From the NCBI RefSeq assembly GCF_030285665.1, contig NZ_CP127295.1, positions 744,001 to 808,000 of the forward strand: a DNA stretch of 64,000 nt, written 5' to 3'. The notes under the pieces were generated by a model. It was not told the DNA's origin and did no database searches. It was given only the letters and a program-made list of their open reading frames with translations. Of this stretch, positions 24,306 to 32,505 are shown in pieces. The stretch is from Amycolatopsis mongoliensis (GTDB lineage: Bacteria > Actinomycetota > Actinomycetes > Mycobacteriales > Pseudonocardiaceae). A program made the position numbers and the translations under genes. Numbering within the stretch: the stretch's first letter is position 1; each line of letters starts with the position of its first letter.

Positions 24306-25385
24306 GTGGAGCGCCTGGTTCCCGACGTCGCGGGCGTCGACGCGGCTCTCGCCCGCCGGATGCTGGCCACGGCCGGGTGCCCGGACGCGGATCGCATCCC
24401 CAAGGTCGGGCACGCCGGGGAAATCCGCGACCACGAAGGCGGCCGGGTGCAGGTCATGCACAACGGCCTGCTCGTCGAGGAGGGCGGCTACTACGGCGCC
24501 TGGATGACCGAGACCATCCGCGCCCTGTGTGGACACCACGAACCGCAGGAAGAGCTTGTCTACCACCGCATCGTGGAGCGGCTGGCCACCGAGGGCGGCG
24601 AACCGGTCATGATCGAGTTCGGCAGTTTCTGGACGTACTACGGTCTCTGGTTCTGCCACGCCATCCCGACCGGCCGGGTCGTCGCGCTCGAACCGGATCC
24701 CGCCTACCTCGATGTCGGACGCCGCAATGCCGGGCTCAACGGCTACACCCACCGCGTCCGGTTCGTCCAGGCGGCGATCGGTGACGAGCCCGGCGAATCG
24801 ATGGACTTCGAGGCCGAGAGTGACGGCAGGACGTACCCGCTTCCCCAGCACGACCTCGCTTCCCTGATGAGCGAGGCGGACGTGGCCCGGGTGGACCTCG
24901 TCCTGGCCGACGTCCAAGGCGCCGAAACCATCCTGCTCGAGCGGGCGCGCGGCGACTTCGAAGCCGGCCGGGTGCGGTTCCTCGTCGTCTCGACCCACCA
25001 CCACTCCATCTCCGGCGATCCGCTCACCCACCAGAACGCCCTTCGGCTCCTGCTCGACGCCGGCGCGCACGTCGTCGCCGAGCACACCGTCGGGGAATCC
25101 GTCAGCGGGGACGGCCTCATCGCGGTCTCCTTCGACGCGCGCGACAAGGATTTCACCGTCCCCGTCAGCCATGCGCGTTACCGCGAATCCTTCTTCGGCG
25201 AAACCGAACACGACCTCGCCACCGCGCTCACGGCGAGGGCCGACGCCGAAAGCGCCTGGAAATCCGCCGACGAATACGCCAAACGCCTCGAGCGGGAACT
25301 GGCCCGCGTCACCGCCGAACGCGACCACCTCGAAGCCGAACTCGACGCGCTTGGCCACCGGGCGACGCCGGGGCACCGGGTTTGA
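24306..25385 (+). CDS. FkbM-family methyltransferase
   Basis: 359 residues from a GTG (GGAGG ribosome site). The methyltransferase core reads VMIEFGSFWTYYGLWF, then GRVVALEPDPAYLDVGRRNA and VDLVLADVQGAETILL, the FkbM pattern. The last ~70 residues form a charged coiled coil (SADEYAKRLERELARVTAER). Genes of this type often methylate sugars or polyketides, but nothing nearby suggests a substrate. Confidence 0.75.
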   Translation: MERLVPDVAGVDAALARRMLATAGCPDADRIPKVGHAGEIRDHEGGRVQVMHNGLLVEEGGYYGAWMTETIRALCGHHEPQEELVYHRIVERLATEGGEPVMIEFGSFWTYYGLWFCHAIPTGRVVALEPDPAYLDVGRRNAGLNGYTHRVRFVQAAIGDEPGESMDFEAESDGRTYPLPQHDLASLMSEADVARVDLVLADVQGAETILLERARGDFEAGRVRFLVVSTHHHSISGDPLTHQNALRLLLDAGAHVVAEHTVGESVSGDGLIAVSFDARDKDFTVPVSHARYRESFFGETEHDLATALTARADAESAWKSADEYAKRLERELARVTAERDHLEAELDALGHRATPGHRV

Positions 25386-25393
25386 GGCGGCCG

Positions 25394-25414
25394 TCCCCGT
25401 GGTACTGACGGGGA
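25394..25414. promoter_or_regulatory. inverted repeat before the HPF-like gene
   Basis: TCCCCGT and ACGGGGA arms flank seven bases, 29 bp before the start at 25443. It is either an operator or the terminator of the preceding gene. Confidence 0.3.
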
Positions 25415-25442
25415 TCATGCTGTCCCGCTTTGGAGGGTGCTC

Positions 25443-25832
25443 GTGCAGATCCAGGTCAACACCGACCACAACGTCCACGGTGGCGAAGGACTGGCCACCT
25501 ACGTGACCACCGACCTGGAGAACAGCCTGTCCCGGTTCGGCGGTTGGCTGACCCGGGTGGAGGTGCACCTGAGCGAGGACGGCGGCGGGAAACCGGACGA
25601 CAAGAAGTGCGTGATCGAGGCGCGGCCCGGTGGCAAGCAACCGGTCGCGGTCACCCACCACGCGACCACTGTGGACGACGCCTACGCCGGAGCGGCGCAC
25701 AAACTGGGGAGGGTGCTGGACTCCCGGTACACCCGCGCCCACGACCACAAGGGCAGCGACAGCATCCGGCACATGCCCGCGCCGGAGGACCCGGAGCAGG
25801 TCGGCGCGCTCGCGGACGAGCCGCGGGACTGA
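25443..25832 (+). CDS. HPF/RaiA-family ribosome hibernation protein
   Basis: 129 residues from the GTG at 25443 (GGAGG six bases upstream). QIQVNTDHNVHGGEGLATYV, then LSRFGGWLTRVEVHLSEDGG, KKCVIEARPGGKQPVAVTHHA and AGAAHKLGRVLDS match the short HPF/RaiA fold, with the helix-strand spacing of the family. It would bind the 30S A/P site region in starved cells. There is no long C-terminal dimerisation domain. Confidence 0.75.
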   Translation: MQIQVNTDHNVHGGEGLATYVTTDLENSLSRFGGWLTRVEVHLSEDGGGKPDDKKCVIEARPGGKQPVAVTHHATTVDDAYAGAAHKLGRVLDSRYTRAHDHKGSDSIRHMPAPEDPEQVGALADEPRD

Positions 25833-26052
25833 GCCCCGGGCGACGGCTCGGCCACCGCGCAGGAGCTTGGTCAGGAACCGGGTCGGCGCGGTGGCGCGGG
25901 CCGCGGAACGGCCCTTTCCAGCCACACGGAATCCGGGCCGCCGCCGGCGTCACTTTCCTTTTCAGGTAGGTGAATCCGTGGCGGACGTGGAACTTCGCCG
26001 CCCGGTCGTTTCCCGCCACGTGCCCCCTGTCCCCGGTGACCCCGCGACCGGA

Positions 26053-26260
26053 TCACCGGCGCCCGATGGCGGTGCAGAGCCGGTCCCAGTTGCCCGAGGC
26101 GATCCTCAGCCGGTCCGCGTCGCTCAGCGGGGTCTGCGTCAGGAGGGCGCGTGCCCGGCCCGCGGTGCGGTGACGAAGGGGTAGTCGGTCGAGAACAGGC
26201 TGCGGTCGAAGACCCCGCTCAGGACGAGGTGGAGGATCTGCACGCCGCTGTGGTCACCAG
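26053..26260 (-). pseudogene. C-terminal remnant of an amidohydrolase-family gene
   Basis: On the minus strand LSGVFDRSLFSTDYPFVTAP is followed, after a frame change near 26150, by LLTQTPLSDADRLRIASGNW and RLCTAIGRR before a stop. This is the ending of amidohydrolase_2 (metal-dependent TIM-barrel) proteins, with the metal-binding Asp in the STDYPF motif. The rest is missing. The stretch 25833-26052 shows no gene. Confidence 0.55.
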
Positions 26261-26329
26261 GCCGCTGGTTGCGTCGCACGCACCGTATCGGAGGCCAGAC
26301 GCCGAACCTCTGTCGGCAGCACCAGCATT

Positions 26330-26530
26330 TCAGTCCCTGCTCCGACTGTCACGAAGCCGCCGCCACACCAGTCCGACGCCGGCGGCCAGCGCACCGGCGA
26401 CAAGCGGCCACCACGTCCGGAGCGGCTGCTGGTGGATCAAGGTCACCCCGGTGAACGAAATGACGAGAAAGAGAACGAAAGTACCGAGGAAGTCCTTTCC
26501 GTTCCACTTCGGCGGTTCACCTTCGGTCAT
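26330..26530 (-). CDS. small two-helix membrane protein
   Basis: 66 residues from the ATG at 26530: a polar start (MTEGEPPKWNGKDF), then two hydrophobic helices (LGTFVLFLVISFTGVTLI and WWPLVAGALAAGVGLVW) and a basic tail. Function unknown. Confidence 0.55.
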   Translation of the reverse strand: MTEGEPPKWNGKDFLGTFVLFLVISFTGVTLIHQQPLRTWWPLVAGALAAGVGLVWRRLRDSRSRD

Positions 26531-26588
26531 TGCCAGCCTCACTGTCGAATCTTCATAACCGCGGGTTTGCCACCGCTTGCCCCCCGGG

Positions 26589-27287
26589 CTAGCCTGCCGG
26601 CCCTTGCTTCTTGAGTCCCCACGCTTCCCAGCGTCGTCCGTCAGGATCGAGTTGCTCGTACAGCGCGCTGGTGTGCTCCGCCCCGGTGAGCATCGCGACG
26701 GCGTTCTGCTGCTGCCGATTCAGCGCTTCCACCTCGGTGCGCAGTGCGGTGATCCGGCGGCGCAACCGCAGCCGGGTCCGCCACGGGTGCCAGAGCATCG
26801 CCAGCAGCAGACCGGTGGCGGCCGTCTGGTACTCCTGCGTCGCGCGGGCGAGCCGATCCGATTCGGCGCCGAGCACGCCGCCGATGCGGCGGTCGATCGT
26901 CGTCATCAGCGTGCTGTCGAGGAGGCGCTCGTGGGCGCCCCCGGCGAAGTCGGCCACCCGCCGGGGCATCCCGGCGACGAGGACCGCGGTCAGCAAGTCC
27001 GCGAGCGCGTCACGCAGGGCCTGATGAGCGTCGGCACCGTCGTCGAGGAGGGCGGCGACACCCAGTTCGACGGCGATGGACGGCCGGCGGTCGTTGCCGG
27101 ACGGGTGCGGGGCCGCGCCGATCCCGATGCCGCGGACACCGCCGCTGATCTCACGCACCTTCGCCAGGTGGCGATGCACCTCGGCGCGCACCTGGCGCCG
27201 CTCCTGGATCTTGGTGAAGTAGTTGGTCAGCGCCGCACCGACGACGCCCCCACCGGTGGTGTAGGCCAGTTCGACCAGACCGGGCAC
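26589..27287 (-). CDS. hypothetical protein with helical C-terminal half
   Basis: 232 residues. The N-terminus (LVELAYTTGGGVVGAALTNYF) is a possible membrane anchor, followed by a basic segment (KIQERRQVRAEVHRHLAK) and a long helical domain with a second weakly hydrophobic stretch (TGLLLAMLWHPW) and a coiled coil (LRLRRRITALRTEVEALNRQQ). Family not recognised. Confidence 0.55.
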   Translation of the reverse strand: MPGLVELAYTTGGGVVGAALTNYFTKIQERRQVRAEVHRHLAKVREISGGVRGIGIGAAPHPSGNDRRPSIAVELGVAALLDDGADAHQALRDALADLLTAVLVAGMPRRVADFAGGAHERLLDSTLMTTIDRRIGGVLGAESDRLARATQEYQTAATGLLLAMLWHPWRTRLRLRRRITALRTEVEALNRQQQNAVAMLTGAEHTSALYEQLDPDGRRWEAWGLKKQGPAG

Positions 27288-27335
27288 GGAGACCGCCCTT
27301 CCCCCAGCGATGGGACAACGCCTCCGGACATCGTG

Positions 27336-28187
27336 TCAGAACAGGGTCGCGGGCTCGACCGGCTCCGGCTCGGGCAGTGGGTCGAGGCCGGGGACCAGCG
27401 CTCGCACGTCGTCGTGGAAGCGGCGGGCGAGGGACGGTGCGTCGTTGTTGTCGGGGGTGTGCACGAAAACCGTCGGCGACCGGCCCTCGCGCAGCCAGCC
27501 GGCGACCACTTCCGTCCACGGCCGCCACCCCTCGACCGTCTCCTCGACCGAGTCCCGGCCCAGGTAGCGGACGATCGGCTGGTCGGTCAGCGCCCGGGTG
27601 CGCCGCGGCAGCCGCGGTTTCTTGGCCCAGGCATCCTGCTCGGCCTCGCTGGCCGGCGGGCTCCCGAAGAAGACCGTGGTGTCGAACGGCACCCACTCGG
27701 CGCCCGCGTCGGCCAGCGCTCCTTCCAGCAGCGACGTCGAACCGGCGTCGGTGAAGAACGCGGGGTGGCGCACCTCCACGGCGCGCCGGCGGCCGGCGGG
27801 GAGCCGGCGCAGGAAGCGGCCGAGGGCATCGACGTCCGAGGGGCCGAACGAACCGGGCACCTGGGTCCACAGGACCGCCCGTTCGCCGAGGGGTTCGATC
27901 GCGTCCAGGAACGCCCGCATCTCGGTCTCGACCCCGGCGAACCGGCGCTCGTGCGTGACGACCTTGGGCACCTTGACCACGAACCGGAAGCCGGGGCCGG
28001 TCTGCTGCGCCCACGTCGCGACGGTCTCCCGGGCGGGGGTCGCGTAGAAGGTGGTGTTGCCCTCGACCGCGTTGCACCAGCCGGCGTAGGCCCGCAGGCG
28101 CTCCTTGGCCGGCAGCGACGGCGGCAGGAACCGCCCGGCCCACGCCTTGTGGGTCCACATCGCGCAGCCGACATGAAGACGTGCCAC
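27336..28187 (-). CDS. DUF72 (YecE-like) TIM-barrel protein
   Basis: 283 residues. VGCAMWTHKAWAGRFLP, the EGNTTFYATP motif, FRFVVKVPKVVTH and VEVRHPAFF are the diagnostic DUF72 blocks. The biochemical role of the family is not established. It is a stand-alone gene in a run of minus-strand genes. Confidence 0.88.
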   Translation of the reverse strand: MARLHVGCAMWTHKAWAGRFLPPSLPAKERLRAYAGWCNAVEGNTTFYATPARETVATWAQQTGPGFRFVVKVPKVVTHERRFAGVETEMRAFLDAIEPLGERAVLWTQVPGSFGPSDVDALGRFLRRLPAGRRRAVEVRHPAFFTDAGSTSLLEGALADAGAEWVPFDTTVFFGSPPASEAEQDAWAKKPRLPRRTRALTDQPIVRYLGRDSVEETVEGWRPWTEVVAGWLREGRSPTVFVHTPDNNDAPSLARRFHDDVRALVPGLDPLPEPEPVEPATLF

Positions 28188-28211
28188 TCCCTCAGCTCCC
28201 CTCGATCGAAG

Positions 28212-28799
28212 TCACCACACGTGCGGGATGAGCCGGGCGCGCTTCGCCGCGAACTGCCGGTAACGGTCGCCCAGCGCATCGTCGAGGGCGCGCTCCTCGA
28301 GGCGGATGCGGTGGATCAGGGCGATCAGCACCACGCCGAGCGCGCCCGCCACGCTGACCCAGTTGTCCACGACCAGGCCGCCTCCGGCGAAAGCGAGGAG
28401 CAGGCCGGCGTAGCCCGGATGCCGCAGGACGCGGTAGGGACCGCGGTCCACGACGGGCTGATCTTCGCTGGTCCGGACCGTCACGGTGAAGTACTTTCCC
28501 AGACTGGCGAAGGACCACCAGCGCAGCAGCAGGCCGAGCCACCCGATCAGGATGCCGAGCGTGAACCGCCACGCCCCTCCGCCGATCGCGGCGGCCGGGA
28601 CGACCGCGCGACCGATCGGCCACAGCAGGATCGCACCGAAGAACACCAGCCTGAAGACGATCTCGGCGCGCAGGTCGACGAGTTCGGCGCCGCGGCGCGT
28701 GCGGAACGCCTGGACGAGCTCGCCCGCCGCGAAGGCGCCGACGCTGATGACCACGACCACCAGGGCCACGGTCGGCAGCTCTCCGGAAGGCGCAGGCAC
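28212..28799 (-). CDS. isoprenylcysteine carboxyl methyltransferase-like membrane protein
   Basis: 195 residues with about five transmembrane helices and the ICMT/PEMT C-terminal signature: GPYRVLRHPGYAGLLLAFAG (cofactor-binding region), then IRLEERALDDALGDRYRQF. Bacterial members methylate unknown lipids or small molecules; the substrate cannot be inferred here. Confidence 0.85.
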   Translation of the reverse strand: MPAPSGELPTVALVVVVISVGAFAAGELVQAFRTRRGAELVDLRAEIVFRLVFFGAILLWPIGRAVVPAAAIGGGAWRFTLGILIGWLGLLLRWWSFASLGKYFTVTVRTSEDQPVVDRGPYRVLRHPGYAGLLLAFAGGGLVVDNWVSVAGALGVVLIALIHRIRLEERALDDALGDRYRQFAAKRARLIPHVW

Positions 28800-28847
28800 A
28801 CCGCCATTGTCGCCGAACCGGCGGACACCGCGTCGAGCCGGCGGGCG

Positions 28848-30080
28848 CTACCGCAGCCGGTCGCGGCGGCGGGTCAGGGAGGCGGTCTCGGCGGTGTTGC
28901 CCGCCAGGTCGATGGCCTTGTCGTACGCCGCGCGCGCCTGCCCGCTCCGGCCCAGCCTACGCAGCAGGTCGGCGCGGGTGGCGTGGTAGGCGTGGTAGCC
29001 GGCCAGCTTGTCCTCGAGCCGGTCGACGGCCGCCAGTGCCACCTCGGGTCCGTCGAGCTCGGCGACCGCGATCGCCCGGTTGAGGGCGCTCATCGGCGAG
29101 GGGTCGACGCGGACGAGCTGGTCGTAGAGCGCGCGGATCTGCGCCCAGTCGGTGTCGCGGATGTCGCGCGCGGAGGTGTGCACGGCGTTGATCGCGGCGA
29201 GGATCTGGTAGCGCCCCGGAGCCACCCCGGCGGCGGCCGCGGCGAGGCGCTCGCGCACCAGCCGGTGCCCCTCGGCGATCAGTTCCGCGTCCCAGGCCCC
29301 CCGGTCCTGCTCGTCGAGAGCGACGAGTTCGCCGCCGGCCGAGACCCTGGCGGAGCGACGGGCCTCGACGAGGAGCATCAACGCCAGCAGCCCGGTCACC
29401 TCACCGTCGTCCGGCAGGAGGGCACGGATCAGGCGGGTCAGCCGGATCGCCTCGGCGGTCAGGTCGTGCCGCACCGGGTCGGTGCCGGGGCCGGTCGCCA
29501 GGTAGCCCTCGTTGAACACGAGAAAGAGGACGGCGAGCACGCCGGAGACGCGGGCCGGGAGGTCCGCCGCGGACGGCACCCGGTACGGGATCCGCGCCGC
29601 CTTGATCTTCGCCTTCGCGCGGGTGATCCGCTGCCCCATGGTGCTCTCGGCCACCAGGAAGGCGCGGGCGATCTCGGGCATCGTCAGGCCGCCGACCATC
29701 CGCAGCGTCAGCGCCACGCGGGTCTCCATCGCCAGCGCCGGGTGGCAGCAGGTGAAGATCAACCGGAGGCGGTCGTCGTCGATGGCGCCGAGAGGCTCGG
29801 GCAGGGCGTCGTCCAGCATCCGGGCCTCCTTCTGCTTGTCGTCGCGCTTGTTCTCGCGGCGGATCCGGTCGATGGCCTTGCGGGTGGCGGTGGTGGTCAG
29901 CCAGGCGCCGGGGTTGGGGGGCACGCCGTCGGCCGGCCACCGCTCGACGGCGGTCGCGAACGCTTCGGCGGCCGCTTCTTCGGCGATGTCGAGGTCACCG
30001 AAACGCCTGGTCAGCGCGGCCACCACCCGGGCCCACTCGCCGTGGTGGGCCCGGGTGACCGCCTCTTCGACGTCGCTCAC
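28848..30080 (-). CDS. ECF sigma factor of the long (SnoaL-less, DUF6596) type
   Basis: 410 residues from the GTG at 30080. Sigma region 2 runs from WARVVAALTRRFGDLDIAEEA to GAWLTTTATRKAIDRIRR, and region 4 is LTLRMVGGLTMPEIARAFLVAESTMGQRI. A long C-terminal TPR-like extension (GYHAYHATRADLLRRLGRSGQA) marks the ECF42-type group. It overlaps the YCII gene by GTGA. Members are typically co-transcribed with a DGPF/YCII protein, as here, and need the C-terminal extension for activity. Confidence 0.88.
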   Translation of the reverse strand: MSDVEEAVTRAHHGEWARVVAALTRRFGDLDIAEEAAAEAFATAVERWPADGVPPNPGAWLTTTATRKAIDRIRRENKRDDKQKEARMLDDALPEPLGAIDDDRLRLIFTCCHPALAMETRVALTLRMVGGLTMPEIARAFLVAESTMGQRITRAKAKIKAARIPYRVPSAADLPARVSGVLAVLFLVFNEGYLATGPGTDPVRHDLTAEAIRLTRLIRALLPDDGEVTGLLALMLLVEARRSARVSAGGELVALDEQDRGAWDAELIAEGHRLVRERLAAAAAGVAPGRYQILAAINAVHTSARDIRDTDWAQIRALYDQLVRVDPSPMSALNRAIAVAELDGPEVALAAVDRLEDKLAGYHAYHATRADLLRRLGRSGQARAAYDKAIDLAGNTAETASLTRRRDRLR

Positions 30081-30400
30081 CGGAACGGCCGCACCTCGAT
30101 CTTCCGGTCGCAGACCTTCGACGCCTCGGTGGCGAGCTCGAGCGCCACGTCCAGATCGGGGGCCTCCCACACCCAGACGCCGGCGAGGTACTCCTTCGAC
30201 TCCACGAAGGGCCCGTCGCTGAACACCGCCTGCTCACCCCGGTTGTCGACGACCGTGGCCGCGTCGGTGTCCGCGAGCCCGCCCGCGAAAACCCAGTAGC
30301 CCTCGGCGATCAGGCGTTCGTTGAACGCGCTGATGGCGGGCTGCCGGTCCGTGCTGCCGGGATGGGTCTTGTCGTCGATCACGGAAACCAGGTACTGCAT
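30077..30400 (-). CDS. YCII/DGPF-domain protein, partner of the ECF sigma factor
   Basis: 107 residues from MQYLVSVIDD at 30400. The name motif is visible as FSDGPFVESKEYLAGVWVWE. The stop overlaps the sigma gene start (GTGA), so the two proteins are made together. The function of the pair is unknown; a regulatory link is expected from the conserved neighbourhood. Confidence 0.85.
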   Translation of the reverse strand: MQYLVSVIDDKTHPGSTDRQPAISAFNERLIAEGYWVFAGGLADTDAATVVDNRGEQAVFSDGPFVESKEYLAGVWVWEAPDLDVALELATEASKVCDRKIEVRPFR

Positions 30401-30441
30401 CCGGAGATCCTCTCCTGTCGAGTCGGGCTGCGTGCGGGACT

Positions 30442-31044
30442 TCAGGCAGGTGCATACCGCGGACGCCCCGCCGGCCGGAAGACCTGGGTCGTCACGCCCT
30501 TCGAGTCGACCCGCGACTCGACCAGGTCGAGCGCGAGATCCGGGCCCGTCTCCGGGAACAGTCTCGCGCCCTGGCCGAGGATCACCGGGACCACGAGCAG
30601 GATCATCTCGTCGACCAGGCCGTGCTCCAGCAGCCACCGGGTCAGCGTGCCACTGCCGTGCACCTGCAGCTCACCCCCGGGCTTGGCCTTCAGCTCACCG
30701 ATGGCCGCCGCGAGGTCACCGCCGAGAACGGTCGTGCCCGCCCAGTCCGGCGCGGTGAGCGTGGTCGAGGCGACGTACTTGGGGGTCTCGTTCAAGGCCA
30801 CGCCGATGGGGTGCGTGCGCGCCGGTCCCCAGGAGCGGGCGAACAGCTCGTAGGTGCGCCGGCCGAACAGGAACGCGTCGGCGCGCTGGTAGGTCTGGGT
30901 GATGAACGTCCTGGTCCCGTCGTCGCCCGCACCCCGTGCCCATCCGCCGCGGTCGAATCCGTTCCTGCGGTCCTCGTCCGACGCACCGCCGTTCCCCTGC
31001 GTCACTCCGTCGATGGTGACCTGGGTGATGGTGGTCAGCTTCAT
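30442..31044 (-). CDS. dihydrofolate reductase/RibD C-domain-like protein
   Basis: 200 residues from the ATG at 31044 (ribosome site AAAGGAG). MKLTTITQVTIDGVTQGNGG, FLFGRRTYELFARSW, NETPKYVAST and the C-terminal EMILLVVPVILGQGARLF follow the YwjB/YyaP reductase pattern. It is probably an NADPH-dependent reductase of unknown substrate. Confidence 0.85.
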   Translation of the reverse strand: MKLTTITQVTIDGVTQGNGGASDEDRRNGFDRGGWARGAGDDGTRTFITQTYQRADAFLFGRRTYELFARSWGPARTHPIGVALNETPKYVASTTLTAPDWAGTTVLGGDLAAAIGELKAKPGGELQVHGSGTLTRWLLEHGLVDEMILLVVPVILGQGARLFPETGPDLALDLVESRVDSKGVTTQVFRPAGRPRYAPA

Positions 31045-31111
31045 GGTCGCCGCTCCTTTGCCTCGACGACGCCCCTCGTGGGCGGCCTCACCCCTGCTAC
31101 GAACGCCCACT

Positions 31112-31164
31112 CCCCGATCCGACAGCCCCTCCCGGATTCTTTCGGGAGGGGCTGTCGGGGAGGC
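31112..31164. terminator. 16-bp perfect hairpin upstream of the reductase gene
   Basis: CCGACAGCCCCTCCCG (31119-31134) and its complement (31143-31158) enclose the loop GATTCTTT. Situated between the reductase start (31044, minus) and the remnant region, it most likely ends leftward transcription from upstream. Confidence 0.5.
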
Positions 31165-31871
31165 CGACGGCTCAGGGCCGTTCGGCGGCGCAGGGGGCGC
31201 AGGGGGCGTAGAGATGGAGCAGGCAGGTGCTGCCGAGGGCGGCGGTGAACCGGAGCCTGAGGACGGTCGGAAGCGGGCGACGCGGTCGCCGTGCTGGATG
31301 ATCTGCCTGCGGACGAGAGCCGCGTTTTCGGCCTGGACCACCCGAGCACCCTCGAGACGCGGGGCGAGCCGGAGCGGGCGGGCGACCTCGCGGGAGCAGT
31401 TCTTGCCCACGGCGGGTTGCCGGCCGACCAGCAGCGGATACTCGGGCTCGACCACCCCACACGATCGCCACCCACAGCAACTGGCGGCTCGCCAGGCGGA
31501 GCGGGAAACCGGATCGGCGCGCGGTCACCGCGTACCAGGGGTTCTCGCCCAGCGCCTGCAGGTACCGGCGCGGCCGGATCTGACGCTGTGCCGCTACGGC
31601 ACGGAGGTCACCGGTGGGCGCGGCGACCGGACGGGTCGTGTGCCCGCGAGCCGGGGCGCCGGTTCGGGGTGGGCTCGGTCTCGCTGTCGGCGGGGGACGC
31701 CGGGGTGTACACCGGCTGGCGGAACAAGCTTCCGTACCGGCTGTCCTGGGGCGTCGCGAGCGTTCCGGGACGGGGCTGCTCGGCGATGGGGTGGCTGAAC
31801 AACGAACTGTCGATGGTGGGAGTACTGATCGGGAGATCCTTTCGTGGAGACCGCCGGAGAGGCGGCGTCGG
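31165..31871 (-). other. unassigned stretch with coding-like relics on the minus strand
   Basis: No intact gene is seen. Between about 31480 and 31600 the minus strand reads RRYLQALGENPWYAVTARRS followed by ASRQLLWVAIVW. After a frame change near 31460 it continues LLVGRQPAVGKNCSREVARP and AENAALVRRQIIQHGDRV. Both have strong third-position G/C. A separate open frame (31608 to about 31830) reads SHPIAEQPRPGTLATPQDSR and LFRQPVYTPASPADSE without a start. These may be pieces of one or two decayed genes; I could not name a family. Confidence 0.35.
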
Positions 31872-32348
31872 TCATACGGGCTGCGGTACGCCGGCCTGGT
31901 GTTCGGTGGCCGGGCCGCGGTCCGCGAGCAGGTGCGTGCTGTCTTCGGTGGTGCCTTCGTCCGCCGCGGTCGTGAGGGCGTGCTCCGCCGCGTCCGCGCC
32001 GGTTTCCGGCGGGACGACGAGCAGGGTCAGCCGGCGGCGGTCCCAGCTGATCACCGTCAGGCTGCCGGCCCGTTGCGATCGGAACCCCTCGAGCCGGACG
32101 ACGTGCCCGTCGACGGTGAGGCGGCGAGCGGGTGCCGGCCACTCACCGAGCTGGTAGGTGACGCGGTCGATCCGCCCCAGCCGGGAGCCCAGCGCCGCGA
32201 GCAGCGAGGGCAGCTCGGCGGCCAGGTCACGGGTGCGGGGCCACCACGCGCCGTCGGCGTGCCCGGTGGCGGGTGCCGCAGGCTTCAGCCGCAGACGTGG
32301 TTCGGTGGCCGGTACGGAGGTAATGCGGGTGTTCGAGTCCGACGCCAT
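31872..32348 (-). CDS. DUF5994-family protein
   Basis: 158 residues from the ATG at 32348. EPRLRLKPAAPATGHADGAW, WWPRTRDLAAELPSLL, RIDRVTYQLGEWP and DGHVVRLEGFRSQRAGSLTV are the blocks common to this actinobacterial family. Function unknown. A half-palindrome resembling a DosR box (TTGGGACCGAGG, near 32387) lies upstream. Confidence 0.7.
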   Translation of the reverse strand: MASDSNTRITSVPATEPRLRLKPAAPATGHADGAWWPRTRDLAAELPSLLAALGSRLGRIDRVTYQLGEWPAPARRLTVDGHVVRLEGFRSQRAGSLTVISWDRRRLTLLVVPPETGADAAEHALTTAADEGTTEDSTHLLADRGPATEHQAGVPQPV

Positions 32349-32505
32349 GTCGGTGCTCCCGTCCCCGGCTGTGAAGATCGGCCGGATTGGGACCGAGGAC
32401 GGCGCAGGTTCGATCACTCGCGCACGAAATGCTCTCGGACACCACCCAGCGTACACGACGCTATCGCTGAGTGTGTTAAGACTGGCTTCTAGCAAAGGGG
32501 CCCTC

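Noticed and set aside
26577..30299. A 1240-residue plus-strand open frame
   Set aside because: It is the antisense shadow of five well-supported minus-strand genes (hypothetical protein, DUF72, ICMT-like, sigma factor, YCII), made possible by high GC; its product has no domain and a Gly/Arg/Pro-rich composition.
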